64,000 bases of DNA from Elusimicrobiota bacterium (GTDB lineage Bacteria > Elusimicrobiota > Elusimicrobia > Elusimicrobiales > UBA9959), in the NCBI GenBank assembly GCA_026388155.1, contig JAPLKI010000016.1, positions 1 through 64,000 on the forward strand, read 5' to 3'. Under the pieces are notes generated by a model that saw only the letters and a list, made by a program, of their open reading frames with translations, was not told the origin of the DNA and did no database searches. Both the position numbers and the translations under genes were made by a program. Position 1 is the first letter of the stretch. Each line of letters begins with the position of its first letter. Below are positions 55,744-64,000 of this stretch, piece by piece.

Positions 55744-57068
55744 TAGTCCACTTTCTTCACACCGCAGGACTTGGCGAGGTCGGCCCGCGCCATATTGTAA
55801 TCGTAAATGGCCTGATAATAGTCTTTTTCCGACTTGGCTTTGGCCGCCAGGGCCTCCAGAGCGTCTTTGGCTTCGCCGGTGCCTATGACATAGACCAGCC
55901 CGGCCGCCATCACCCAGCGCTGCGCGGCGTCGAGGCCGCGTTTCGCGCTGTCTATATTATCTTTCGCCTCTTTGGCGTTCTGCCAGGCGTTCTTCACCTG
56001 CAATTCTATGCCTTCGCGCGCGAATTTTTCTTTTTCCTTCAGTTTGTCCACCTCGGCCCGCAGCGCGATCGTCTTCGCGCTGAGCGTGCGCGGGGCGAAG
56101 TCGAACTTGGCGCCCACGGCCACGCCGCCGGTGAAACCGTTATAGGGGTCGTAAAGCCAGGGGTTCTTCTGGTCCCTGCGCACCGGGGAGTTGTCGTAGA
56201 CGGCCTCGCCGGCAAGGAAGATCATGGGATAGCGGTCGGCCCGTTCGGCGTCCACCAGCAGCTGGCGCGCCTGTATGCCGTCGTGGACCATGCGCCACTC
56301 CGGCCTGTTGGCGAAAGCTTTCTGAACATAGGTCTCCGCCGGGGCCAGCTCGCCGGGGTCCGGCTTGAGCTGCGTATCGGCTATGTCGAAATCGGGGCTT
56401 TCCGCCATGCCCATCTTCTGCATCAGCGCCAGGCGGGCCATCGTCTCGGATTTATCCGCCAGATGCTGGTTCTTCTCTGCTTCGGCCAGGTAGACCTTCA
56501 GGTTTTCCAGGTCGCTCTTCTTCACTTCGCCGGTGCCTTCCTGGTAAAGCTTGTCGGCCTTTTCTATGGCCTCGTTGAGGGTCTTCATGGCGTCCTCTAC
56601 GGTACGCTTCAACCTGCGCGCCAGCAGCAGGCCGTTGTAATACTTCTTCACTTCGTAGAGCACCTCGTCCCTTTTTTGGGCGGCCTCGCTATACGCCACT
56701 TTCTCTCCGTGCTCGGCCGCGCCGATGTAGCTGTCTATCTTGCCCCAGGTGTAAAGGGGCATCTGTACTTCAAGTTTGGCGTGATAATAGGGGCCCCAGA
56801 CGCCGTAGTCGTTGTCATAGGTGAGCGCGTTGCCGGTAACCTTGTAGGCCGGCGCGGCATAGGTGAGCAGACTGAATTTGGGATTGCGCGCGGCCCTGGC
56901 CTCGTCCGCGTTGGCGCGGTAGCCGGCGGCGCCTAACGCGGTCTCGAGCACCTCGTGGCTGTTGGCCTCCGCATAGTCCGCGCATTGGTCCAGCGTGTAG
57001 AGCTGCGCCGCGCCCGCAGGCAGGGCGCCGGCGAACAGCGCGGCCAGCAGAATCGTGTTAGTTCGCAT
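55743..57068 (-). CDS. TolC-family outer-membrane efflux protein
   Basis: 441 aa with a signal peptide (TILLAALFAGALPAGAA). Two OEP-like halves of long helices with YTLDQCADYAEANSHEVLET, LLARRLKRTVEDAMKTLNEA, NRPEWRMVHDGIQARQLLVD, PMIFLAGEAVYDNSP and a second helical part (AEVDKLKEKEKFAREGIELQ). It forms the outer-membrane channel for the adjacent RND exporter. Overlaps the mlaC-like gene by 11 bp and the RND gene by 1 base. Confidence 0.87.
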   Translation of the reverse strand: MRTNTILLAALFAGALPAGAAQLYTLDQCADYAEANSHEVLETALGAAGYRANADEARAARNPKFSLLTYAAPAYKVTGNALTYDNDYGVWGPYYHAKLEVQMPLYTWGKIDSYIGAAEHGEKVAYSEAAQKRDEVLYEVKKYYNGLLLARRLKRTVEDAMKTLNEAIEKADKLYQEGTGEVKKSDLENLKVYLAEAEKNQHLADKSETMARLALMQKMGMAESPDFDIADTQLKPDPGELAPAETYVQKAFANRPEWRMVHDGIQARQLLVDAERADRYPMIFLAGEAVYDNSPVRRDQKNPWLYDPYNGFTGGVAVGAKFDFAPRTLSAKTIALRAEVDKLKEKEKFAREGIELQVKNAWQNAKEAKDNIDSAKRGLDAAQRWVMAAGLVYVIGTGEAKDALEALAAKAKSEKDYYQAIYDYNMARADLAKSCGVKKVD

Positions 57069-57771
57069 TGAGCTTCTTCTCCATCAGCCTGACAAGCTCC
57101 GGAAAGCCCTTGTCCTTTATTATGCCCGTGTGCTGGTTGCGGTATATCAGAAGCAGGCTTTCGCCGTCTGTGACCACATCGTAGACACGCCAGCCTTTAT
57201 CGGTGGGATGCAGGCGGAATTCGCTTAAAAGGGTAAGGTCCTCGTCTTTGTAGAATACTTTCGTCAAAACTTCCTTGTTGCCGCCTTCGAGCGGTTTTTC
57301 TCCGGTGTATAACACTTCCAGCTTTCCGTTGAAATATTTCGCTATCTGCGGGTAGCCGACCTTCTGTACCAGCGCGGACAGCAGGTGGGAGTATTTCTCG
57401 CGGTCGGCGGGCTTGAGCTTGTCCCACTGCTTTATCAGTATCTGGTGCGCCATCTCGCTCAGGTCCAGGATACCGTTTATGCGGTCCTTCATGGAAAGCC
57501 TGCGCTGCTTCTCCTCCGGGGCCAGGCCGGGGTCCTTTTCGTCGGCGTACTGCTTAGCTGAGTCTATAAGGTCCTGGATAGCAAGTGTCGGAGCGCCGGC
57601 GGCTTGTGTCGAGACTTCAACAGACCCGACAGCAGCAGCGGTTTGTGTGGAAGCTTCAATAGGCCCGGCCGCGCCGGAGGTGTTCTGCGCGCTAAGCGCT
57701 ATGGCGGAGAAAACAGCGAAAAATGCGGATAGAGCAACATGTTCCGGCAGTTTTTTTATGATGGATCGCAT
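57058..57771 (-). CDS. MlaC-family phospholipid-binding protein
   Basis: 237 aa from ATG 57771 (TTG 57786 upstream is an alternative near an AGGAG). Signal sequence at residues 12-29. MlaC/Ttg2D pattern from about residue 80 on: RINGILDLSEMAHQILIKQW, REKYSHLLSALVQKVGYPQI, KVFYKDEDLTLLSEFRLHPT, GWRVYDVVTDGESLLLIYRN and ELVRLMEKKL. MlaC carries phospholipids across the periplasm. An unusual low-complexity segment (ASTQTAAAVGSVEVSTQAAG) follows the signal. Confidence 0.85.
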   Translation of the reverse strand: MRSIIKKLPEHVALSAFFAVFSAIALSAQNTSGAAGPIEASTQTAAAVGSVEVSTQAAGAPTLAIQDLIDSAKQYADEKDPGLAPEEKQRRLSMKDRINGILDLSEMAHQILIKQWDKLKPADREKYSHLLSALVQKVGYPQIAKYFNGKLEVLYTGEKPLEGGNKEVLTKVFYKDEDLTLLSEFRLHPTDKGWRVYDVVTDGESLLLIYRNQHTGIIKDKGFPELVRLMEKKLNAN

Positions 57772-57907
57772 AAGTGTCGTTATCAACTCCTGTGCGGGCG
57801 GTGTTTGGGCAGGTAACCGGGGGCTCCGCCCGTCCGCAAGATTATATCGGCCGCATATTTGCTTTCTCCGGTTCAGTATTGGTTAAAAAAACGCGAAAAA
57901 ATACATT

Positions 57908-58507
57908 CTAACTTATGCCGCGTATAAGAATATCTATCATTATATCCACTGTGTGATTCCTTACCGGATCTTTTCCGTCAAGGATCAGGTTCAGAAATCT
58001 CCCCTGGCGGGAGTCTATTTCGGCTCTGGCTATGATATCGCAATCTGATTTTTTGATCCTCTTGAATTCCCCGGACCCTGCCCCTTCAAGAAGAATACGT
58101 TTCAGCAGGTTTATTTCCTGCACGCTGTTTTCCCTCCGCAGCTTATAAAAGAGCTCAATATGCTTTTTTTGTTCTTTGAAGATTACCGGGTAAAGCTTTC
58201 TCTTTGTGTTGATTATGTCCTCCCGTGCTTGGAAAAATGTGCGCAGGCGTTCCGTTGCCGATGCACACGAATTGACGGCGCTTTCCAGTTCTTGCTGCGC
58301 TTTTTTGCGTTCAGCGGAGGCTATCGCATAGAAAACATCTTCCTTGCTTTTGAAATAATAATAGAGAGTGCCTTTGCTTTTTCCGGCGGCCTCGGCTATG
58401 CTTTCCATGGTCGTCCTGTCCAGGCCGTAAGTGCGGAAAAGGTTCTTGGCAGCGAGAAGGATCTCGTCGCCAACTATGTCGCTTTTGCCGGAATTTGCTC
58501 TTTTCAT
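57908..58507 (-). CDS. TetR-family repressor
   Basis: 199 aa from ATG 58507. N-terminal helix-turn-helix: DEILLAAKNLFRTYGLDRTT, MESIAEAAGKSKGTLYYYFK, SKEDVFYAIASAERKKAQQE. The C-terminal ligand domain is divergent. First gene of the efflux/lipid operon, so it likely controls it. A perfect inverted repeat covers its own start region (58508-58522). Confidence 0.92.
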   Translation of the reverse strand: MKRANSGKSDIVGDEILLAAKNLFRTYGLDRTTMESIAEAAGKSKGTLYYYFKSKEDVFYAIASAERKKAQQELESAVNSCASATERLRTFFQAREDIINTKRKLYPVIFKEQKKHIELFYKLRRENSVQEINLLKRILLEGAGSGEFKRIKKSDCDIIARAEIDSRQGRFLNLILDGKDPVRNHTVDIMIDILIRGIS

Positions 58508-58522
58508 GTTCAACCATTGAAC
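58508..58522. promoter_or_regulatory. candidate TetR operator
   Basis: GTTCAA-CCA-TTGAAC, perfect six-base arms immediately before the tetR start codon, 20 bp after the -10 box. Fits autoregulation. Confidence 0.6.
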
Positions 58523-58541
58523 GAATATCGTTTTCTAGTAT

Positions 58542-58570
58542 AAAATAACACATGCTCCTGAGAATGTCAA
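58542..58570 (-). promoter_or_regulatory. promoter of the tetR-led operon
   Basis: On the minus strand TTGACA (58565-58570), 17-bp spacer, TATTTT (58542-58547). An alternative TATACT lies 5 bp further on. Confidence 0.6.
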
Positions 58571-58811
58571 GGGTCGGGCGTATCAGCGGGTGCTGTGCAT
58601 AGCGTCTGCCGCGGTGCGGGCCTCAGTAGTTCTTTTTCCCCCTCGCCGCGGGCCTTTTCCTGTTCAGCTTTAAAGGTGCGTGAAGAATTATTCTGCAGCG
58701 TTGAGGAGCGGCTGGAGCGGGCGGGATGGACCGGTTATCGGTGCGCTTAAGTTTTGCTGGAAAGTAAAAAGGGGACGTCGAAGCGGCGAATCCTGCCCCC
58801 ATACCCTATAT
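58571..58811. other. intergenic stretch, no gene recognised
   Basis: About 240 bp between the tetR promoter and the end of the BamA-like gene; no credible ORF, RNA or heptad array seen. Confidence 0.4.
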
Positions 58812-60245
58812 TCAAAACGGATACCCCACCTTTATAATAGCGTTGGTCCCTTCGGAGCCAAAGGCGAAGTCCATCGTTGCCACCACCTGCGGCCTTATCA
58901 GCAGACGCGTCGCCACACCGGGACCCCATTTGAGGTTTTTGAAACGCATTTTTGAAAGCCCCGGAAATACCGTGCCGACATCCAAAAAAGGCGATATTTC
59001 CACTTCACTTACAAATTTCATGAACGGCGAACGCGAAAGCGTTATCCGCTCTTCTATGTTCATCACTAACCGTCCCCGGTCGGTGAAGCGGCCGTCTCCC
59101 GCCATACGCAAGCCGGTGGATTCGCCCAGTTGAGGCATGGCGTAAAAGGGCAGAGTGTCGCCTTTCTGCTCCTGCAGCAGGTAGTGCACGGCGGTTACAA
59201 AGCGCCCCTCTTCCTTATAATTATAATACTGCTTGATTTCGGCTGTGTAGAGGCTGTATGAATAATCCGACATGAACGCCTTTGAAGAGAAAGCGCCGGA
59301 AAGCGAGGCATAAGTGCCTATCTTAGGCAGGAATGGATGATCTGTGTCGTCGTAGATCAGGGACAGGCGGTGGACCAGAAAGTCGTTGTCTTCCGCGGCC
59401 TGTGTAAAGTACGAGGGGAAAGTGTCGGCCAGTTGCGGGACGCCCTTCAGCGGGCCCCTTGAAATACTTTGGGTATAAAAAGAGTGCGTCAGGTCCACGT
59501 ACAGATTTTTTATTAAAAGCGTTTCAAGGCCTATTTCCTCCCCCCGCTGGTGCAGGGCGTAATTGGCTTTAGAGCTTTTTGACGAGTTCGGGCCGATACC
59601 GTAAAAAGAGGGCTTGCCGGTTATCCAGTCGCGCGCTTCAGCGTGCAGGCGCAGGCGGTTGTTATAAAAATCAGGAGCGTAATAAGTAAAAAGAAAGTCT
59701 TTTTCAACATGCTGCGACAGGGCCGCGCGCATTACAATAAGACGTTTGTCGTTCGGGAACATGTAATAGCGCCAGGTGAACGTGGCGCCCAGATTGCGGT
59801 TATAATCCAGCGACGGCGCAATTACCGCTTTCACGGTCTGGTTCTTTTTATTCCTTATGGCCATTATGGGCATTATGCCGTAGTCGGCCCCCGTATCTTT
59901 GCTGGATTCCATTATCGGCAAAGTTATCAGCGGGCCATTGGCGGTTTCCACGGAAAGTTTGCTTATCAGGCGGCCAAAAATATTTTCCTGATAGGCTGTG
60001 GCCGGCGGTTCCAGCTGTTTTATTATTTCCGCTTTTGTCGGAGGGATAGAATTTCCGCTGAACAGTTTCGGCGGTTTCGCTGAAGCGGTGGTGGGATGGA
60101 GCGTTTTTTTCTTCTTCTTAGCGGGTTGGGCTTGGGCGGAGGCCGTACAGAAAAGGCCCAGAACGAGAAGTATGGGGAGTGCAAAATGAAAAGTGTAAAC
60201 TGAAAAATGGCGGAAATGGGAGCCGGCGCGGTTCATGTGCTTCAC
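58812..60245 (-). CDS. BamA/Omp85-type outer-membrane barrel protein
   Basis: 477 aa (GTG 60245 overlapping the nadE stop; ATG 60236 is an alternative). Signal at ALPILLVLGLFCTASAQA, a short periplasmic linker with no POTRA domain visible, then a C-terminal barrel of the surface-antigen type: YNRNLGATFTWRYYM, LSLIYDDTDHPFLPKIGTYA, LGESTGLRMAGDGRFTDRGR and a last strand ending KVGYPF with terminal Phe. The lack of POTRA domains suggests a secretion or lipid-handling relative rather than BamA itself. Confidence 0.82.
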   Translation of the reverse strand: MKHMNRAGSHFRHFSVYTFHFALPILLVLGLFCTASAQAQPAKKKKKTLHPTTASAKPPKLFSGNSIPPTKAEIIKQLEPPATAYQENIFGRLISKLSVETANGPLITLPIMESSKDTGADYGIMPIMAIRNKKNQTVKAVIAPSLDYNRNLGATFTWRYYMFPNDKRLIVMRAALSQHVEKDFLFTYYAPDFYNNRLRLHAEARDWITGKPSFYGIGPNSSKSSKANYALHQRGEEIGLETLLIKNLYVDLTHSFYTQSISRGPLKGVPQLADTFPSYFTQAAEDNDFLVHRLSLIYDDTDHPFLPKIGTYASLSGAFSSKAFMSDYSYSLYTAEIKQYYNYKEEGRFVTAVHYLLQEQKGDTLPFYAMPQLGESTGLRMAGDGRFTDRGRLVMNIEERITLSRSPFMKFVSEVEISPFLDVGTVFPGLSKMRFKNLKWGPGVATRLLIRPQVVATMDFAFGSEGTNAIIKVGYPF

Positions 60246-61888
60246 GAAATAAAATCCATGGCTTTCGCCAACGGCATTTTTCTGCCGGAGCCGAAGGATT
60301 TTTCCGAGACCTTAAGTCCGGTCGGCAGCTGCTTGCGCTTGTACTCGTTAGCTTCAAGCCGCTTCAACAGAGCTATCACCGTTTTTTTGCCAAGGCCCAG
60401 AATACCGGCTATTGTCGACGGGGTTTTGTTTTGTTCGATATAGAGCCGGATCAAGCGGTCAAGAATTTTGTAGGGCGGCAGGTCGTCCGAGTCCTTCTGG
60501 CCCGGTTTCAATTCGGCTGTAGGCGGTCTGTTTATTATGGAGCGGGGTATCGCTTTACCGGTTGAATTCAGCCAGGCTGCCACGGCGTAAACATCTTCTT
60601 TCACCAAATCGGCCAGCGGGGCCAAAGCCCCGGCTGTATCTCCATAAAGGGTGCAGTAGCCCATGGCTATTTCGGACTTGTTGCCGGTTACAAGCGCCAG
60701 CGCCCCGTCTTTATTGGCGCGGGCCATTAAAAGCGTGCCGCGCGCGCGCGCCTGAAGGTTTTGCATGTAAAGGGGTATTCCCTTATTGCGTGCGCTTCCC
60801 AATGTTTTCAGAAAAGCCGAATAAATATTTTTTATGGGCAGTATTTCCGAGTTTATGTCCAGATTTTTCGCCAGCTTCAGGGCGTCTGAAACGCTTTGAA
60901 CCGAAGTGTAGTGCGACGGCATGAGAAGGGCGGTAACATTGCCGGGCCCAAGCGCGCGCGCTGCCAGCGCAGCCACAACAGCCGAATCTATGCCGCCGCT
61001 AAGCCCCAGCACGGCTTTTGAATGGCCTGATTTTATAAAATAATCCCTGATGCCGAGCGTAAGAGCCAAACCCAGTTCTTCCCCTTTAGGGGGCAGGGCA
61101 AATTCAAGGCGCTCGTGTTCCAGCGCGGTGTCGGCCAGTATAAGGTCCTCTCTGAAAGAAAGGGCCTTGGCCGCCAGGCGTCCTTTGGCGTCCAGGATAA
61201 AACTGTTGCCGTCAAAAATGAGTTCGTCATTGGCGCCGGTCTGGTTGGCATAAACAACGGTTTTCCCGGTTTTTTTAGCCAGACAGGAAAGGATGCTGAA
61301 GCGCTTTGCCGTTTTGCCGTAATAATAAGGAGAGGCGGAAATATTTATAAGGATCTCCGCTTTGCCCGCGCTCAGTGTTTTAACGGGGTTGTTTTTGTAA
61401 AGAAGGCGTTTTGGCAGAAGCTCCGTGCCGGCCCAGATGTCTTCGCAGACAGTCAAACCCAGTTTTCGCCCGTTATATATAACCGGCCGGTTTTCTCCGG
61501 CGGGCTCAAAATAGCGCGCTTCGTCAAAAATGTCATAGGTGGGCAGAAGCGACTTGGCCCTGAGCGCGAGTATTTTCCCACCGGCCACGAGCACGGCGCA
61601 GTTTAACAGCGCCTTGCCCTTGGGGGAAGGGTTGAAATCCACGCAGCCTACTACGATAGCGGTTTTAATTCTGAAGGCGGCAAGTTTTTTAAGGGCCGTC
61701 AGGTTCGCTTTTACGAAGTCTTCCCTCTCAAGCAGGTCCAGCGGCGGATAGCCGGTCAGCGTCAGTTCGGGGAAAATCGTTATTTCCGCGCCGGCCGCGG
61801 CCGCCGCCAGGGCGAATTTTTTTATGCGGGCCAGATTGCCCTCAATGTCGCCCACTTTCGGATTTATCTGCGCCACGGCTAGTTTCAT
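60242..61888 (-). CDS. nadE: NadE, glutamine-dependent NAD synthetase
   Basis: 548 aa, bifunctional. N-terminal nitrilase-like glutaminase: FPELTLTGYPPLDLLEREDF (Glu), ALRAKSLLPTYDIFDEARYF (Lys), LGLTVCEDIWAGTEL (Cys). C-terminal synthetase: VLGLSGGIDSAVVAALAARA (PP-loop), LVTGNKSEIAMGYCTLYGD and NRPPTAELKPGQKDSDDLPP. Converts deamido-NAD to NAD. ATG 61888 follows AAGGA. The next gene overlaps its stop. Confidence 0.94.
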   Translation of the reverse strand: MKLAVAQINPKVGDIEGNLARIKKFALAAAAAGAEITIFPELTLTGYPPLDLLEREDFVKANLTALKKLAAFRIKTAIVVGCVDFNPSPKGKALLNCAVLVAGGKILALRAKSLLPTYDIFDEARYFEPAGENRPVIYNGRKLGLTVCEDIWAGTELLPKRLLYKNNPVKTLSAGKAEILINISASPYYYGKTAKRFSILSCLAKKTGKTVVYANQTGANDELIFDGNSFILDAKGRLAAKALSFREDLILADTALEHERLEFALPPKGEELGLALTLGIRDYFIKSGHSKAVLGLSGGIDSAVVAALAARALGPGNVTALLMPSHYTSVQSVSDALKLAKNLDINSEILPIKNIYSAFLKTLGSARNKGIPLYMQNLQARARGTLLMARANKDGALALVTGNKSEIAMGYCTLYGDTAGALAPLADLVKEDVYAVAAWLNSTGKAIPRSIINRPPTAELKPGQKDSDDLPPYKILDRLIRLYIEQNKTPSTIAGILGLGKKTVIALLKRLEANEYKRKQLPTGLKVSEKSFGSGRKMPLAKAMDFIS

Positions 61889-61950
61889 AACATTCCTTCT
61901 GCCATCCTAGCTAGAGTATAGGAAATAAGGCATGGCCGTGTAAAAAACCG

Positions 61951-61980
61951 TTGAATTGGGCTTCCCGAATATGATAACAT
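61951..61980 (+). promoter_or_regulatory. possible rpsB promoter
   Basis: TTGAAT 61951-61956, 18-bp spacer, TAACAT 61975-61980; partial match to consensus, with a 70-bp leader before rpsB. Confidence 0.35.
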
Positions 61981-62051
61981 AACGAAAGTGAAATCCTGCT
62001 CCTTGAGGGCGGGAAAAGAAACGCTGCGGTCACGGAGGAGAGAAAAATTAA

Positions 62052-62927
62052 ATGTTAAACATATCAATGAAAAGCATGCTGGAAGCCGGAGTGCATTTCG
62101 GTCATCAGACCTACAGATGGAACCCCAAAATGTCCCGTTATATATTCGGCGAGAGGAACGGGATACATATTCTGGATTTGCAGAAAACCGTAAAGGAAAT
62201 CAGGAAGACCTACAACTTCGTGAAAGACTGCGCCAAGGAAGGCAAACGCTTTCTTTTCGTGGGCACCAAGAAGCAGGCCAAAGATATCCTTAAGGAAGAG
62301 GCCGAGAGGGCAAATGTTCCCTGCGTTTATGAAAAATGGCTCGGCGGCACGCTCACTAATTTCGAGACCATAAAAAAATCCGTTAAAAGGCTGGAAGAAC
62401 TGGAAAAGATGGAAAGCGACGGTCTTTTCCGCGTCATGTCAAAAAAAGAAGTTTCCCGCCTGACGAAAGAAAAAAACCGGATGTTGAAACTGCTTACGGG
62501 CATACGCCACATGAAAAATCTGCCTGAAGTCATGTTTATCGTAGACCCCATTGAAGAAAACAACGCCCTCAGAGAGGCCAAGAAACTCGGCATAACGCTG
62601 GTTGGCGTCTGCGATACCAATTGCGACCCCGACATGCTTGACTGGCCCATTCCAGGAAACGACGATGCCGCGCGCTCTATACGGCTTTTCTGCGCCACTA
62701 TGGCCGACGCCGTGATAGATGGACGCGCCGAAGCGGAAGCGGCAAAGGCCCCTGCCGTTCAGCCGGCGGAACTCCCCGATGCGCAGCAGGCCGAACTCCA
62801 GGTATCGGACTTTCCCGCCGCCGAGCAGCCTGTGACGGAAGAACAGCCGGCCCAGGAAGCGCAGCCGGCAGCGGTTGAAGAGGCCCCCTTGGAAATGCCG
62901 ACTGAATCTGTGAAAACTGAGGAATAA
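62052..62927 (+). CDS. rpsB: 30S ribosomal protein S2 with long acidic C-terminal extension
   Basis: 291 aa; normal S2 is about 230-260. [60 protein letters not shown] and [14 protein letters not shown] are intact S2 motifs. From about residue 230 it ends with a long Ala/Gln/Glu/Pro-rich tail ([20 protein letters not shown]). ATG 62052 follows GGAGGAGAG. The EF-Ts gene follows across a strong hairpin. Confidence 0.95.
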   Translation: MLNISMKSMLEAGVHFGHQTYRWNPKMSRYIFGERNGIHILDLQKTVKEIRKTYNFVKDCAKEGKRFLFVGTKKQAKDILKEEAERANVPCVYEKWLGGTLTNFETIKKSVKRLEELEKMESDGLFRVMSKKEVSRLTKEKNRMLKLLTGIRHMKNLPEVMFIVDPIEENNALREAKKLGITLVGVCDTNCDPDMLDWPIPGNDDAARSIRLFCATMADAVIDGRAEAEAAKAPAVQPAELPDAQQAELQVSDFPAAEQPVTEEQPAQEAQPAAVEEAPLEMPTESVKTEE

Positions 62928-62950
62928 CCGGCCTGTTGAAATACACAGCC

Positions 62951-62982
62951 AAAACGCCCCCCCAAATTTGGGGGGGCGTTTT
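62951..62982 (+). terminator. strong hairpin between rpsB and tsf
   Basis: AAAACGCCCCCCCAAA/TTTGGGGGGGCGTTTT, a perfect 32-bp palindrome, 24 bp after the rpsB stop. Likely an intrinsic terminator allowing partial read-through, setting S2 above EF-Ts. Confidence 0.8.
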
Positions 62983-63026
62983 AAAAAACAAAAGTAAATT
63001 TTCATCATACCTTGAAGGAGAATATC

Positions 63027-63935
63027 ATGACCCCCACAATAACCAGCGAACAGGTAATGAGTTTAAGAAGTCAGACCGGAGCCGGCATAATGGATTGCAA
63101 GAGCGCTCTGAAAGAATCCGCCGGCGACCTGTCCAAAGCCGTTGAGCTTTTAAGGAAAAAAGGCCTTGCCGGTCTTGCCAAGCGAGCCGGCCGCCTGATG
63201 AAGGAAGGCGTGGTGGCGCTTGCAGCCTCTCCCGATGCCAAAACATTCGCCATGATAGAAATAAACTGCGAAACGGATTTTGTGGCAAAAAACCCCGCAG
63301 TCGGCAATTTAGCGCTGGAGCTTGTTTCTTCCATGCTTGGCGACGCCTCCATGGCTGACCCGGCGGGTAACGCCTCCGCCAAAGAAAAACTGCAGGCCGT
63401 TGCCGTCAAAATGGGCGAGAATATGCAGATCCGACGCGGCGTGGTTTATCACTCCGGGCCCAAATCCGCTGTAAATTTTTATCTCCATTCCGACGTCAGA
63501 AAAGCCGCCATGGTGGAAGTGGAATTTGACGGCGAGCTTTCCGCGGCCAAAACCGAACTTTTGAACCTCGCCAAGGAAATCGCCATGCAGAGCGTGGCGA
63601 TGCACCCGAAGTGGCTCAGGAAAGAAGATGTGCCGGCCGATATGATTGAGAAGGAGCGCGAGATATACCGCGCCAAGATGGAGAAAGACGAGGAAGACGC
63701 CAAGGCCTTGGCCGCCGAGACCGGCAAGCCCCACAAGGCCAAGTCTCCGGAAGGCATGGTCAAGATGCTGGAAGGCCGCGTGAACAAGTTTTACCAGGAA
63801 TCCTGCCTGCTTGAGCAGGCCTCAATAAGGGATGCAAAAATCAGCGTGTCGCAGACGGTGAAAAATATGGCGGCAAAGCTCGGTGGCAATATCACCGTCA
63901 AGCGTTTTGACTGCTATATCGTAGGCGTGGAGTAA
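63027..63935 (+). CDS. tsf: elongation factor Ts
   Basis: 302 aa from ATG 63027 (AAGGAG upstream; a TTG at 63012 is not needed). N-terminal UBA-like GAGIMDCKSALKESAGDLSK, AVELLRKKGL, INCETDFVAKNPAVGNLALE, core domain with ENMQIRRGVVYHSGPKSAVN, and the C-terminal MVKMLEGRVNKFYQESCLLE, SQTVKNMAAKLGGNITVKRF. Nucleotide exchange factor for EF-Tu. Confidence 0.95.
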   Translation: MTPTITSEQVMSLRSQTGAGIMDCKSALKESAGDLSKAVELLRKKGLAGLAKRAGRLMKEGVVALAASPDAKTFAMIEINCETDFVAKNPAVGNLALELVSSMLGDASMADPAGNASAKEKLQAVAVKMGENMQIRRGVVYHSGPKSAVNFYLHSDVRKAAMVEVEFDGELSAAKTELLNLAKEIAMQSVAMHPKWLRKEDVPADMIEKEREIYRAKMEKDEEDAKALAAETGKPHKAKSPEGMVKMLEGRVNKFYQESCLLEQASIRDAKISVSQTVKNMAAKLGGNITVKRFDCYIVGVE

Positions 63936-63936
63936 G

Positions 63937-64000
63937 GGATAGCGAATAGAGAATAGCGATTAGCGAATAGGGAAGGAGTTCCTTAATTCCGATATCTTAT
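63937..64000. repeat. heptad array, word AGCGAAT, running off the right edge
   Basis: GGATAGCGAATAGAGAATAGCGATTAGCGAATAG split across units, then GGAAGGAGTTCCTTAATTCC as palindromic centre. The right arm lies beyond the window. Confidence 0.75.

Noticed and set aside
1-64000. tRNA or rRNA genes
   Set aside because: I scanned for TPsiC-arm patterns (GTTCRANNC with matching arms) and rRNA motifs by eye and found none convincing.

Overview
The window is bacterial chromosome from a diderm (Gram-negative-type) organism of medium-high G+C. It encodes outer-membrane proteins (a BamA-like barrel, TolC, PorV/PorQ), a MurE with the DNPR signature of the meso-diaminopimelate enzyme, two-subunit glycyl-tRNA synthetase, and a FlgD-like C-terminal secretion domain next to a PorV/PorQ protein. 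Together with the intergenic repeat style this suggests an uncultured lineage such as Elusimicrobiota; that assignment is inference and no rRNA is present to settle it.

Layout: 1-1994, a WD40 protein (cut by the left edge) and a FlgO/CsgG-like protein. 2000-5683, a mobile-looking zone with an A+T-rich orphan gene, insertion-element ends, a HigBA toxin-antitoxin pair between copies of a duplicated gene end, and a polytopic membrane protein. 5800-34306, the division and cell wall (dcw) cluster on the minus strand, split into two blocks: mraZ-rsmH-(56-aa ORF)-ftsL-ftsI-murE at 28759-34306 and murF-mraY-murD-ftsW-murG at 7095-13928. About 14.8 kb of accessory genes separates them: DUF3800 protein, DpnII-type restriction-modification, an MJ1316/DUF504 protein, lipoprotein, metalloprotease, S41 protease with PorV, an unusual SSB, purine permease and others. 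34500-36653, a peptidase, a four-helix-bundle protein and a membrane protein. 36817-45169, the conserved rpmH-rnpA-yidD-yidC-khpB-mnmE-mnmG-rsmG block. 45249-49085, recO and glyQS. 49168-58513, phospholipid and envelope genes including a tightly packed tetR-mlaC-tolC-RND-CDP-alcohol transferase-ino1 set. 58812-61888, BamA-like barrel and nadE. 62052-63935, rpsB and tsf.

The strongest unexplained signal is in the DNA between genes. At least sixteen gaps hold arrays of degenerate 7-base units. Each array has its own word, usually followed by an inverted array of the same word, and several share an AAGGAATTCCTT-like centre. Other gaps hold long nested inverted repeats that could fold as structured RNAs or small mobile elements (3351-3471, 12157-12392, 30341-30422). 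There is also a palindrome family built on GGTACC or GGTAG, a candidate 0.1-kb small RNA with a near-consensus promoter (27870-27971), and a palindromic element inside glyS that appears to be translated in frame.

Functional links: the two dcw blocks make lipid II and the septal wall; yidC/yidD/khpB/rnpA/rpmH and mnmE/mnmG/rsmG serve membrane insertion, RNA processing and tRNA/rRNA modification; ino1, the CDP-alcohol transferase, pgpA, MlaC, RND and TolC suggest making and moving inositol-type or other phospholipids. All calls rest on reading sequence and motifs; no database search was run.
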